NCBI GenBank assembly: GCA_963702105.1
Contig: OY969712.1
Location: 4,216,001-4,280,000, forward strand
Reading direction: 5' to 3'
Origin: ZC4RG20 sp963702105
GTDB lineage: Bacteria; Pseudomonadota; Gammaproteobacteria; Steroidobacterales; Rariloculaceae
DNA length: 64,000 nucleotides
In this document: positions 42,099 through 50,315 of the stretch, in pieces
Numbering within the stretch: the first letter of the stretch is position 1
Layout of the letters: every line of letters starts with the position of its first letter
The notes under the pieces: model-generated
What the model was told of the DNA's origin: nothing
Seen by the model: the letters and a program-made list of their open reading frames with translations, nothing else
Databases searched by the model: none
Made by a program: the position numbers and the translations under genes

Positions 42099-42953
42099 TC
42101 AAGCGTCGGCCAGGCCGAGGAACCGGCGCACGCGCGCCGCGATCTCGTCCTGCGCGCCCTCGAGGTGAAGATGATGACGGCCCGGCAAGCGCACGGTTTC
42201 GATTTCGCGGAACCAGGTCAGGGCCTCGCGGTAGAGGGGCAGTTCCGCGAACGGACTGTGCTCGGCCAGGATCATGAGGACGGGCGCCGAGATCCGTTGC
42301 ACGAAGGCCATGATCTGCTCCGCCGTCGCACGCTCCGACCTCGCCTTGAGGCGCTGATCGACGTGCCAGCGGAAGCCGCCCTCCGCCTCGACGAGCGAGC
42401 GCCGAGCGAGAATCTCAGCAGCCTCCGTCGTCACGGGCGTGAAGCCGTTGGCGCGTTCGGCGATGGCCGTCGCGCGCGTCGCGAACAGGCGGCCCTGGCG
42501 GCCGGCCAGCGCGCGCCGTTCGCCGATCGCGCGCGCGAGCGCTTCCGGCGCGTCGGCGGGCGCGTCGACGAGCGGAATGCCGCCCTCGATGAGCACGAGC
42601 CGGCCGACACGCTCGGGGAAGGCTCCGGCCAACATGGTCGCGACGGCGGCTCCGCGCGAATGGGCCACGACGCTGAACGAGGACCATTCGAGCGCATCGG
42701 CGACGTCGAGCAGGTCGGCCACGTCCTGCCCGAGCGAGTAGCCTGCGTCGGGCGAGCGAAAGCCGCTGCGCCCATGTCCCGCGGCGTCCACGGCGACGAC
42801 GCGGCAGCCCGTCAAGAGCGGCGCGAGCAGGTCGAAGCTGCCGGCGTTGTCGAGCCAGCCGTGGGCCGCGAGCACGGGCAGACCGTCCACGGGGCCCCAC
42901 TCCTGGGCGGCCAGCGAGAGTCCTGGCAAATCGAAACGTCTTTCGGTGGGCAT
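42099..42953 (-). CDS. Alpha/beta hydrolase
   Basis: 284 residues. LAAHGWLDNAGSFDLLAPLL carries the oxyanion-hole HGW; the nucleophile elbow is VVAHSRGAA (AHSRG instead of GHSxG); the acid is likely in MILAEHSPF and the catalytic His in LPGRHHLHLEG near the C-terminus. The lid region is helical. Similar to haloalkane-dehalogenase/esterase-like hydrolases, including human serine hydrolase-like proteins; substrate unknown. Between the MacA-like gene (141 bp upstream, with a palindromic repeat) and the MDR gene. Confidence 0.85.
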   Translation of the reverse strand: MPTERRFDLPGLSLAAQEWGPVDGLPVLAAHGWLDNAGSFDLLAPLLTGCRVVAVDAAGHGRSGFRSPDAGYSLGQDVADLLDVADALEWSSFSVVAHSRGAAVATMLAGAFPERVGRLVLIEGGIPLVDAPADAPEALARAIGERRALAGRQGRLFATRATAIAERANGFTPVTTEAAEILARRSLVEAEGGFRWHVDQRLKARSERATAEQIMAFVQRISAPVLMILAEHSPFAELPLYREALTWFREIETVRLPGRHHLHLEGAQDEIAARVRRFLGLADA

Positions 42954-43003
42954 GACTCGGCGCCGGCGTCGTCGGGGAACGGCAATGGTAGCGGGTCGGC
43001 CCC

Positions 43004-43095
43004 AAAAAGGGGGCAGAGCCCTTTTTTTTGAGCGGCCGCGACGGCGACGGATCGAGCGCTCGCCGCGCGCGAAAAAAGGGCTCTGACCCCTTTTT
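43004..43095. repeat. REP-like palindromic element around GGGCTCTG/CAGAGCCC
   Basis: Two arms, AAAAAGGGGGCAGAGCCCTT (43004 onward) and its near-complement AAAAAAGGGCTCTGACCCCT (43072 onward), flank about 45 bp of GC-rich DNA with its own small inverted repeats. The sequence resembles REP-type palindromes common in proteobacteria and sometimes mobilised by RAYT transposases; none is in the window. The right arm ends on the stop codon of the MacA-like gene and may end its transcript. Confidence 0.8.
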
Positions 43096-44699
43096 CAGCG
43101 CCGGTTCGCGCCGAACGGGCTCGAGGAGAAGCGCCGAGAAATGAACTGCTGCAGCTGCGCCTGCTGCTCCCAAAGGCTCGAGCTCGGCAGGAGCAGCACG
43201 CGGTCCTCGGGCCCGAGGCCCGAGACGACCTCGCTGTATTCGAGGTCGGTCAAGCCCGTGTGCACGCGGGTCGGCGCGGGCTTGTTATCGCGCAGCGCGA
43301 TGACCCAGTAGTCGCCGCCGAATTGATACTCCGAGACGGAGGCCTCGCTGCTGCGGCCCCGCGAATCACCCTCGCCGCCGGTCGCACCCGGCGGGCGGAA
43401 CCCGCCCCCGCCCGGGGGCCCGCCGCCGGGAAAGCCGCCGCCCGGACCCCCGCCGCCGGAAGATCCGCCCGGCCGGCCGCCGCCGCCCTGCCCCCCGAAC
43501 GCCTGGCTCATGACGCGCCGCATGAGCTGGCGGTCCTCGTCCGAGATCTGGCCGCCGGACCGCGCCTTCGCCATGAGCTCCTTGACGTGGTCGCCGTCGA
43601 CGCCGGGCGGCAGCTGGACCGTGCGGCCCCGGATCGTGATCGTCGCGCCGCCGGACTGGTCGCCCTTGCCGTCCGCGGAGGCCATGCGGACGCTCTTCGG
43701 GCCGCCATCGAGGGCCGCCCGCAGCGCGGCCTCGGGCATGCCGAGCATGGCCGCCGTGTCGGGAATGTCGCTCATGGCGCGCAGCGCGGCCGTCGGCACG
43801 GCGAGCACGTTGTCGCGCTTGGCGATCTGGATGCTGACCTCGCAGTTCATGCCGGGCTTCAGCAGCCCCTGGTGATTGTCGAGCCGGATCAGCACGGGAA
43901 ACATCGTGACGTTCTGGTCGACGGTCGCCTGGGGCTCGATCTTGAGCACCTCGCCCTTGAACGGCTGATTCGGATAGGCCGCGACCGTGACCTTGGTCTC
44001 CATGCCGGCGCGGATCTTACCGATATCCGTTTCGTCCACGAGCGTGCGGACCTGCACCGTATTGAGATCCGCCATCTTGAGCAGCACGGTGCCGCCGCCC
44101 ACGTCCAGCGTCGGCGAGGAGATGACGGCGCCGGGCTGGGCCGTCCGCTCGATGATCGTGCCCGTGCTCGGCGCCCGGACCTCGGTGTCGCCCAACGAAA
44201 TGCGCGAGTTCTCGAGGTCCACCTGCGCGCTCACGACCTTGGCCTTCGCATTGGCCAGGTTGAGCTGCGCCTGCTCGAGGTCGGACTGGGTCAGGGTGCC
44301 GGACTTGAACAGCGTCTGGGTCCGCTTCATGGCCGTTTCGGCGATCTGTTCCGTCGCCTTGGCAGCCTCGAGCGCGGCCTGGGCCTCGTCCACCTTGTTG
44401 TGCGCGGTCCGCTTGTCGATCTCGACGAGCAACGTGCCGGCCTTGACGACATCGCCCGTCTCGGCGTGCACGGCCAGGATCTCGCCCGAGGCCTTCGATT
44501 TGACCTCGACCGTCGTCACGGGCTCGATGACGCCCGCCGCGTCTACGCTGACCTCGATATTGCGCTTCTCTACGGGCGCGGAGTCGTAGACGGGAACCAC
44601 CGACTTCTGCTTCGGCGACCCGCAGCCGGCGAGCATCAGCACCGCGGCGACCGCTAGCGACCGGCGCGCGAAGCGCTCCAGAACAGCTTCCGAGATCAT
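43095..44699 (-). CDS. MacA-like periplasmic adaptor (HlyD/MFP) lipoprotein
   Basis: 534 residues, longer than the usual 370-400. A lipoprotein signal (VLMLAGC) is followed by the first barrel strand (IEVSVDAAGVIEPVTTVEVK), lipoyl half IDKRT, a coiled-coil hairpin (about 100-170), second lipoyl half LGDTEVRAPSTGTIIERTAQ and beta-barrel. The extra length is an insertion from about residue 330, ending in a Gly/Pro-rich stretch (residues 400-450), before the membrane-proximal domain. It links an inner-membrane ABC permease to an outer-membrane channel. Its ATPase gene is directly upstream (start 1 bp after that stop); no permease follows. Confidence 0.87.
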   Translation of the reverse strand: MISEAVLERFARRSLAVAAVLMLAGCGSPKQKSVVPVYDSAPVEKRNIEVSVDAAGVIEPVTTVEVKSKASGEILAVHAETGDVVKAGTLLVEIDKRTAHNKVDEAQAALEAAKATEQIAETAMKRTQTLFKSGTLTQSDLEQAQLNLANAKAKVVSAQVDLENSRISLGDTEVRAPSTGTIIERTAQPGAVISSPTLDVGGGTVLLKMADLNTVQVRTLVDETDIGKIRAGMETKVTVAAYPNQPFKGEVLKIEPQATVDQNVTMFPVLIRLDNHQGLLKPGMNCEVSIQIAKRDNVLAVPTAALRAMSDIPDTAAMLGMPEAALRAALDGGPKSVRMASADGKGDQSGGATITIRGRTVQLPPGVDGDHVKELMAKARSGGQISDEDRQLMRRVMSQAFGGQGGGGRPGGSSGGGGPGGGFPGGGPPGGGGFRPPGATGGEGDSRGRSSEASVSEYQFGGDYWVIALRDNKPAPTRVHTGLTDLEYSEVVSGLGPEDRVLLLPSSSLWEQQAQLQQFISRRFSSSPFGANRR

Positions 44700-45440
44700 C
44701 TAGTGCCTCACCTTCTGCTGATTTGCGTAATCCTGTGCGATCTCGCCGTCGCGAAGAACGATGATGCGATCCGCATGATTCGCAATGTCGGATTCGTGCG
44801 TCACGAGGACGATGGTGTTGCCGGCCGAATGCAGGTCGTCGAACAAGGACATGATCTCCGTGCTCGTCGCCGAGTCGAGATTGCCCGTCGGCTCATCCGC
44901 GAGCAGGATGCTCGGATCCGTGACGAGCGCACGCGCTATCGCGACGCGCTGCCGCTGGCCGCCGCTCATCTCGCTCGGCCGGTGCCCGAGGCGCTCGCCG
45001 AGACCGACGAGCTCGAGGGCCTTGCGCGCGCGCTGCGCGCGGTCCTTGCGACCGACGCCTGCGTAGATCAGCGGCAGCTCGACGTTGTGCAGCGCGTTCG
45101 CGCGCGGCAACAGATTGAACGTCTGGAACACGAAGCCCACGTCCTTGTTGCGCACGCGGGCGAGCTCGCGATCTCCCATATCCGAAACGAGCTTACCGTT
45201 GAGCCAGTATTCGCCGTCGTCCGGAGTATCGAGACACCCGATCAGGTTCATGAGCGTGGACTTTCCAGAGCCCGACGGCCCCATGATGGCCACGTACTCG
45301 CCGCGCTCGATCGTGACGTCCACGCCGCGCAGCGCATGGATCAGCTCGCCGCCCATGTGGTAGCGGCGCTGGAGATTGTGCGTCTGAATAATAGCCGCCG
45401 GTTTCGGCGCTTCCATTATTTCCGCTGCTCGCTGCTCCAC
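44700..45440 (-). CDS. MacB/LolD-type ABC transporter ATP-binding protein
   Basis: 246 residues from GTG 45440 behind GAGGA (ATG 45416 is an alternative). Walker A is GPSGSGKST, Q-loop FQTFNLLPRANALHNVELPL, signature MSGGQRQRVAIARAL, Walker B ILLADEPTGNLD and H-loop LVTHES. It is the stand-alone ATPase half of a MacB-type tripartite exporter. The adaptor gene follows immediately, but the FtsX-like permease that should complete the set is missing from the locus, so it must be elsewhere or have been lost. Confidence 0.92.
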   Translation of the reverse strand: MEQRAAEIMEAPKPAAIIQTHNLQRRYHMGGELIHALRGVDVTIERGEYVAIMGPSGSGKSTLMNLIGCLDTPDDGEYWLNGKLVSDMGDRELARVRNKDVGFVFQTFNLLPRANALHNVELPLIYAGVGRKDRAQRARKALELVGLGERLGHRPSEMSGGQRQRVAIARALVTDPSILLADEPTGNLDSATSTEIMSLFDDLHSAGNTIVLVTHESDIANHADRIIVLRDGEIAQDYANQQKVRH

Positions 45441-45613
45441 GGCATGTCCTCGCGAAGACTCGCATTATTGCATTCGCTTCGGCGTGCGCATGCTACCGCG
45501 GCTTCGATTTGCGCGGAGTAAAGGATTCTTAAGTCCTTGAAGCGGATGAGGTCTCGGGAGCGGACGAGGCCTCCGGCCGAACCACGTCTCGGGGCGGACG
45601 CGGCGCGCGGCGC

Positions 45614-46279
45614 TCAGCGGCCCAAATGGGAGCGCAGGAACGCCAGGGAGCGCTCGAAGGCGGCGTCGGCGTCGCGCGGACTGAAGCTCGCGCGGTCCTC
45701 GCAGTTGAACCCGTGGCCGGCGCCGGCATAGACGTGAACGATGCCGTCGGGATTGGCCTCGCGGATCTTTTCGATGTCGGCCGCGGGGATGGACTGATCC
45801 TGGTCCCCGAAGTGGTACATGACCGGGCAACGAGGGTGCTTGTCCAGCATGCGCGCGATGCCGCTGCCGTAGTAGGCCACGCCGGCCGAGACGGGCACCT
45901 CGGCCGCGGCGACGTGCACGACCGTGCCGCCCCAGCAGTAGCCGACGAGCCCCACGTCCAGCGAATCGTCCATCGCGTCCACGGCGGCGCGCACGTCGGC
46001 CAGCGCGGCCGGCCACTCGAGCTTGCGCATGGTTTCGAGGCCGGCCTGAAAATCCGAGTAATCGAGCACGACTCCGCGCTCCACCCGGTCGAACATCGCG
46101 GGCGCGATCGTCTCGAAACCCGCTGCCGCGAACCGGTCCACGACACGCTTGATGTGCGGCGTGAGGCCGAATATCTCCTGGATCACGACGAGGCCGCCCC
46201 GCGGCTCTCTGAGCGGCTTCGCCGTATACGCGTCAAACTCGTGCCCGTCTTCGGCTCGAAGCCGAATCATCTCTCCCAT
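45614..46279 (-). CDS. Dienelactone hydrolase family protein
   Basis: 221 residues, alpha/beta hydrolase of the DLH group: VVIQEIFGLTPHIKRVVDRF holds the activating Glu, VGYCWGGTVV the nucleophilic Cys, HFGDQDQSIP the Asp and YAGAGHGFN the His, so the triad is intact. The family opens dienelactones in chlorocatechol breakdown, but most genomic copies have unknown esters as substrates. It lies 20 bp after the DUF4175-type gene and is probably the last gene of the MoxR operon, or an opportunistic passenger. Confidence 0.9.
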   Translation of the reverse strand: MGEMIRLRAEDGHEFDAYTAKPLREPRGGLVVIQEIFGLTPHIKRVVDRFAAAGFETIAPAMFDRVERGVVLDYSDFQAGLETMRKLEWPAALADVRAAVDAMDDSLDVGLVGYCWGGTVVHVAAAEVPVSAGVAYYGSGIARMLDKHPRCPVMYHFGDQDQSIPAADIEKIREANPDGIVHVYAGAGHGFNCEDRASFSPRDADAAFERSLAFLRSHLGR

Positions 46280-46299
46280 TCGATCGACCTTTGGTGTTC

Positions 46300-49200
46300 C
46301 TAAAGCTTCGATTGGCTGAGCTGCCGATAGTATTCGGCGACCGCGTCCTCGTAACCCTTCTCGATCTTGACGGGAGGTTCGGTCCTGACGGCGTCCGATT
46401 CGTCGCTGCCGCCCGCCGATTTGTCGAGCTTCAGCTCGAGCTGATCGACCTCGTTCGCGAGCGTCTGAAAGTCCTGCGCAATGGCGTCCGGGTTCCCGGT
46501 ACCCGCGAGTGCGGCTCTGAGCTTCTCGCCAAGAGCCTGCACGGCACGCAGCTCCTCGTCGCTGAGCCCCTGCGCGCGCAGCTTCGAGCCGAGATTCAGC
46601 AGATCGTTGCCAGCCGTCTGCAGCCGATCCCGGGCCTGCGCGATCGTCTGGGGATCCCAGCGGAACGACGGGTCGTAGGGGCCCCAGACACGGTCCGTGT
46701 TCGGGTTGTAGTAGCCGCCGCCGCCGTTGTTGTAGCCGCCGCCGGCATAGTTGCCGCCCGCGGCCCCGCCGCCCCCGCGCTGACCCGAGGCCTGCTGCCC
46801 GCCCTGCTGACCGCCGGCCTGCTGAGCCTGCTGACCCTGCTGACCGGGCTGGCCGTTGGCCGCCTGGAGATTCTGCTGGCTCTGCTGGTTCTGCTGGCCG
46901 GGCTGCGTGCCGGGCTGCTGGGGGTTGCCCGGCTGCAGCGCGCTGCCCGGCTGCCCGTTCGCGGCCTGCTGCCGGTTCTGCCCTGCGCCGGGCGCGCCGT
47001 TCGGGCGCGCCTGACCGCCCGCGCCGCGGTTCTTGAGGTCGTTCATCTCGCGGCGCAGCGCCTGCAGCTGCGCGACGAGCTGCTGGTTCGGGTCGGCCGT
47101 CGGCCGGTCGCCCTTCTCGGCCTCGCTGCTCGCGAGCGCGAGCGCGTCCTTCGTATCCTGCTCGAGGTCCCTGAGCGCCTGGGTCGTGACCGCGTCGGTC
47201 GCGGCGACTTCGGTCGCGTACCCTTCGCGGATGCCCTCCGCCGCGGTCGTGAGCCGTGCTTCGGCCTGCGACTGCTGGAGCTTCGTCAGCGACTTATCGA
47301 GCTGCTTCGCCGCGCCCGGGGTCTGACCACGGAACTGCTGCGAGACCTGCTCGATGTCCTTCTCGAGCGCCTGCAGATCCTTGCCGAGCGCGTCCTTGCG
47401 GTCGCCGAACTCGGCCGACTGGCGATCGTCGAGATCGCTGCGGAAGCGGTCGCCGCCGCTCGATTTCCGCAGCGCGGCCTGCAGCTGCTCGGCCAACTGC
47501 CGTTGACGTGCGTAAAGCTCGCTCGAGCGGTCCGCGAGGTCCGAGAACGCCTTCGAGGCGTCGGCCTGGCGTTGGGCCGTCATCTGCTGGAGCGCCTGCT
47601 GGAGCTGCCGGCGGGCCTGCTCGATCGCGCGCCGCGCCTGCTCGGGGTCCACGTTCTGACCCGCGGCGCTCGCGCGGTCCATGGCCTGCAGCGCGGCGTC
47701 GAGCTGCTGTATGGCCTGCTGCGTGGCAGAGTTGCCGGCCGCCTGACCGCCGGCCTGCGCCTGCTGCTGGCCCGGCTGCCCCGGCTGTCCGGTCTGCCCG
47801 GGCTGTCCCGACTGCTGCTGAGACTGGCCCTGCTGACCCTGCTGGCCCTGCTGACCCTGCTGGCCCTGCTGACCCTGCTGGCCCTGCTGACCCTGCTGAC
47901 CCTGCTGACCCGGCTGATTCGCGGCCAACTGCTGCCGCTGGAGCTGCTCGAGCTGGCGCTTGAGCTCCTCGGTCTGCCGCCGCAGCGACTCCTGCTGCCA
48001 ACGGTCGCGCTCGGTCAGCTGCTGCCGGTTCGCCGCGAGCTGCGCAAGGCTCTCCTGCCGGCGCGCGAGCTCCTGAAGCTTGCGGATCGCATCGTCTACG
48101 CCCTGCTGCTGCTGCTGCTCGAACGAGACCGGCTTCTCCGTTTCGTACTGGTTCTTCTCCAGGTCCATCTCGAGCTCGAAGAGCTCGCTGAGGTCCCGCC
48201 CCGCGAGGCCGCCGCCCCCGCCGCCGCCGTTACGCTGGAACGAGACCTGGATGTCCGTGAACAGCGATTCGGCGTGGATCAGGTGCTGGAGCGCTTCCTG
48301 CTCGGGCGTCACGGCGTCCGAAAGCTTCACGTCTCCGAGCCGCTCGGCCGCAGGCTTCATCGAGTCGGACGCCTGCTCGAGGCTCTTGACGAACTCGGCG
48401 ATGCGCGGGTCCCGGTCCGTGAGCTCGCGGGCCTTCGTGCGCGAGGCGAGCGTCTGCGCCTCGTCCGAGAGCGTGCGCTGCATCTCGGACAGCATCTTCG
48501 AGTTGTCCTCGATCTGCTGTTTGTCGAGGAAGCTCGAGCCCTGGTCTTCGCGCTGGCGGATCAGGTTCCAGGTCGCGACGAGGATTTCCTTCTGCCGGCG
48601 CGAGATCTCATCCTGCCGCTGGCCGCCGCCGCCGCCCCCGCCGCCGGCTTGGCTCGACTGCGTGTAGGAACGGTCGAAGGGCTCGACCTGAATGAAGTAA
48701 AGGTCGGTCTGGACCGTGTGGTCGCGATCCTTGGCGACGGCGTAATAAGAGATCAAGTCGCCCGGCTCGAGCTTACCGGCCGCGCGCGCAATCGCCGCCT
48801 GCGCGTCCCCAGCCGGCGCAGGGCCGCCGGCCTCCGGGGCCGACTCCCCGCTCGGGGCCTGCCGCTGCCGGAACAGATCGAGCGGCGAGGGCGCGGGCCC
48901 CGCGGGACCCGCGCCGCCGGCCGTCGTCGCGGCGCCCGTCACGGCCTTGCGCAGATCCTCGAGGTAGAGCGTCTTCTCGTCCTCCGCGTGCGTGCTCCCG
49001 GCATCCAGGGCCGCCGTGTGCCACTCGCCGCCGTTGATCGAGTAGTGCAGCTCGACCTGATTGAGGCCGAAATCGTCGCTGGCCTCGACGTCGAGGGGCA
49101 CTTCCTCGATTCGGCTCGCGCGGTAGTCGCGGCCGGGCTTGACGAGCTTGATGACGGGCTTGTTGTCCGGCACGACCGAGATGAAGTAGTCGTCGGTCAG

Positions 49201-50304
49201 CTTAACCTTGTCCTTGTCGAACAGCGTCGAGACGTAATACTGGCCTTCCTTGTCCACGTCGATCGTGGCTTTGCTCACGTTGCCGCTCGTCTGCATCTCG
49301 ATGGGCTTGCCGTTCGCGACGAGCTGTGCGTGATCGAGCGGCTTGTCGGTCTGCACCTCGAGCTCGACCTGCGTGCCGGCGACGGCGCGGATGTCCCCGC
49401 CGGGGTCCTCCGTGTGCGTCTGCAGGTGGCTCCAGTCGGGATAGTGGTACGTGAGCTTGAGATCCTTGATGCGCGGCAGGTCCACGACGTTGACGGCGTA
49501 GTTCGGGCTCTTGATGCTCGCGGCCGTGACGTAATAGCGCAGCGGCTCGCGCACCGCGTAGAACGTGAACCCGAACCCGTCGCCTTTGCGCGTCATATCG
49601 GCGCTCTGCCAGCCCTGGCCCGACTCGAACTGGGCGAAGACCTGCATCTTGACGGGCGCGAAGCCCTCCGCGTGCGCGTCGATGACGAGGTCCCCGCCGC
49701 GGCGCAGCGTCTGATCGCCGGGCTGAACCTGGATGTGCTGGGGAGGCAGCGTGTTATTGAGGAACCATCCGGCCCACAGATGGCGGATGCCGTAGCGCCA
49801 GTTCGGCGGCCCGAAGGCGGCGAGCCCGATGAGCGCGCCGAGGCCGACGACGGCGAGTGCCCCGGGCACGGAGATCTGCCAGGACGGGACCTTGACGGCG
49901 GCCGGAATCCGGCGCGCGAACCGGAGCGCGTCCTCGGCCAGCAGGCCCAGGAACGGCGAGCGCCGCTCCGCGGGCGCTTGGGCGAGGCCGTCGTAAGTCT
50001 CGAGCCGGCCGTCGAAATCCGGTGCGCGCCGCTCGATGTCGGGAATGCCGCGGCTGCGCTTGAGCCGGCGCAGCGGCATTGCGACAAGCGCCGCGATGAC
50101 GGCGCCGAGCGCGAGCGCGAGCAGCAGCCGCATCCCGAGCACGAAGCCCGGATCGAAGGCCCTGCGCATGCCGAAAAAGACCGCGACCACCGTGATAACG
50201 AACGCCGCCGCCGCGGCAAGGGCCGTCCCGCGCGCGACGATGACCCCGGAAAGCCGTCCACGAAACTCGCTGAGATAGGCCTCGAGCTCTTTCTGTGCGG
50301 ACAT
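46300..50304 (-). CDS. Large membrane protein, DUF4175-like, with Gln/Gly-rich segments
   Basis: 1334 residues from ATG 50304 (AAGGA nine bases upstream). Two or three N-terminal transmembrane helices (about 24-80 and 150-172) precede an extracytoplasmic beta-rich region (about 180-480) with HYPDWSHLQTHTEDPGGDIR as in DUF4175 proteins. Long coiled-coil and helical stretches with Gln-rich repeats (GQQ tandem repeats at about 810-850, and 1110-1240) follow, then a conserved C-terminal domain (WGPYDPSFRWDPQTIAQARD). Found beside MoxR/vWA operons; the role is unknown, perhaps a periplasmic scaffold or client. Confidence 0.82.
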   Translation of the reverse strand: MSAQKELEAYLSEFRGRLSGVIVARGTALAAAAAFVITVVAVFFGMRRAFDPGFVLGMRLLLALALGAVIAALVAMPLRRLKRSRGIPDIERRAPDFDGRLETYDGLAQAPAERRSPFLGLLAEDALRFARRIPAAVKVPSWQISVPGALAVVGLGALIGLAAFGPPNWRYGIRHLWAGWFLNNTLPPQHIQVQPGDQTLRRGGDLVIDAHAEGFAPVKMQVFAQFESGQGWQSADMTRKGDGFGFTFYAVREPLRYYVTAASIKSPNYAVNVVDLPRIKDLKLTYHYPDWSHLQTHTEDPGGDIRAVAGTQVELEVQTDKPLDHAQLVANGKPIEMQTSGNVSKATIDVDKEGQYYVSTLFDKDKVKLTDDYFISVVPDNKPVIKLVKPGRDYRASRIEEVPLDVEASDDFGLNQVELHYSINGGEWHTAALDAGSTHAEDEKTLYLEDLRKAVTGAATTAGGAGPAGPAPSPLDLFRQRQAPSGESAPEAGGPAPAGDAQAAIARAAGKLEPGDLISYYAVAKDRDHTVQTDLYFIQVEPFDRSYTQSSQAGGGGGGGGQRQDEISRRQKEILVATWNLIRQREDQGSSFLDKQQIEDNSKMLSEMQRTLSDEAQTLASRTKARELTDRDPRIAEFVKSLEQASDSMKPAAERLGDVKLSDAVTPEQEALQHLIHAESLFTDIQVSFQRNGGGGGGGLAGRDLSELFELEMDLEKNQYETEKPVSFEQQQQQGVDDAIRKLQELARRQESLAQLAANRQQLTERDRWQQESLRRQTEELKRQLEQLQRQQLAANQPGQQGQQGQQGQQGQQGQQGQQGQQGQQGQSQQQSGQPGQTGQPGQPGQQQAQAGGQAAGNSATQQAIQQLDAALQAMDRASAAGQNVDPEQARRAIEQARRQLQQALQQMTAQRQADASKAFSDLADRSSELYARQRQLAEQLQAALRKSSGGDRFRSDLDDRQSAEFGDRKDALGKDLQALEKDIEQVSQQFRGQTPGAAKQLDKSLTKLQQSQAEARLTTAAEGIREGYATEVAATDAVTTQALRDLEQDTKDALALASSEAEKGDRPTADPNQQLVAQLQALRREMNDLKNRGAGGQARPNGAPGAGQNRQQAANGQPGSALQPGNPQQPGTQPGQQNQQSQQNLQAANGQPGQQGQQAQQAGGQQGGQQASGQRGGGGAAGGNYAGGGYNNGGGGYYNPNTDRVWGPYDPSFRWDPQTIAQARDRLQTAGNDLLNLGSKLRAQGLSDEELRAVQALGEKLRAALAGTGNPDAIAQDFQTLANEVDQLELKLDKSAGGSDESDAVRTEPPVKIEKGYEDAVAEYYRQLSQSKL
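47818..47922 (-). repeat. 9-bp periodic repeat coding for GQQ tracts
   Basis: About eleven near-identical 9-bp units (CCCTGCTGA/CCCTGCTGG on the plus strand) encode tandem Gly-Gln-Gln in the DUF4175-like protein. Such a repeat can change length by slippage in 9-bp steps without breaking the frame. Confidence 0.85.
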
Positions 50305-50315
50305 ATCGCTGTTCC

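Noticed and set aside
43021..43095. Intrinsic terminator based on the T-run and hairpin at 43021
   Set aside because: The A/T runs belong to both arms of a REP-like palindrome; a terminator role is possible but not separable, so it was annotated as a repeat.
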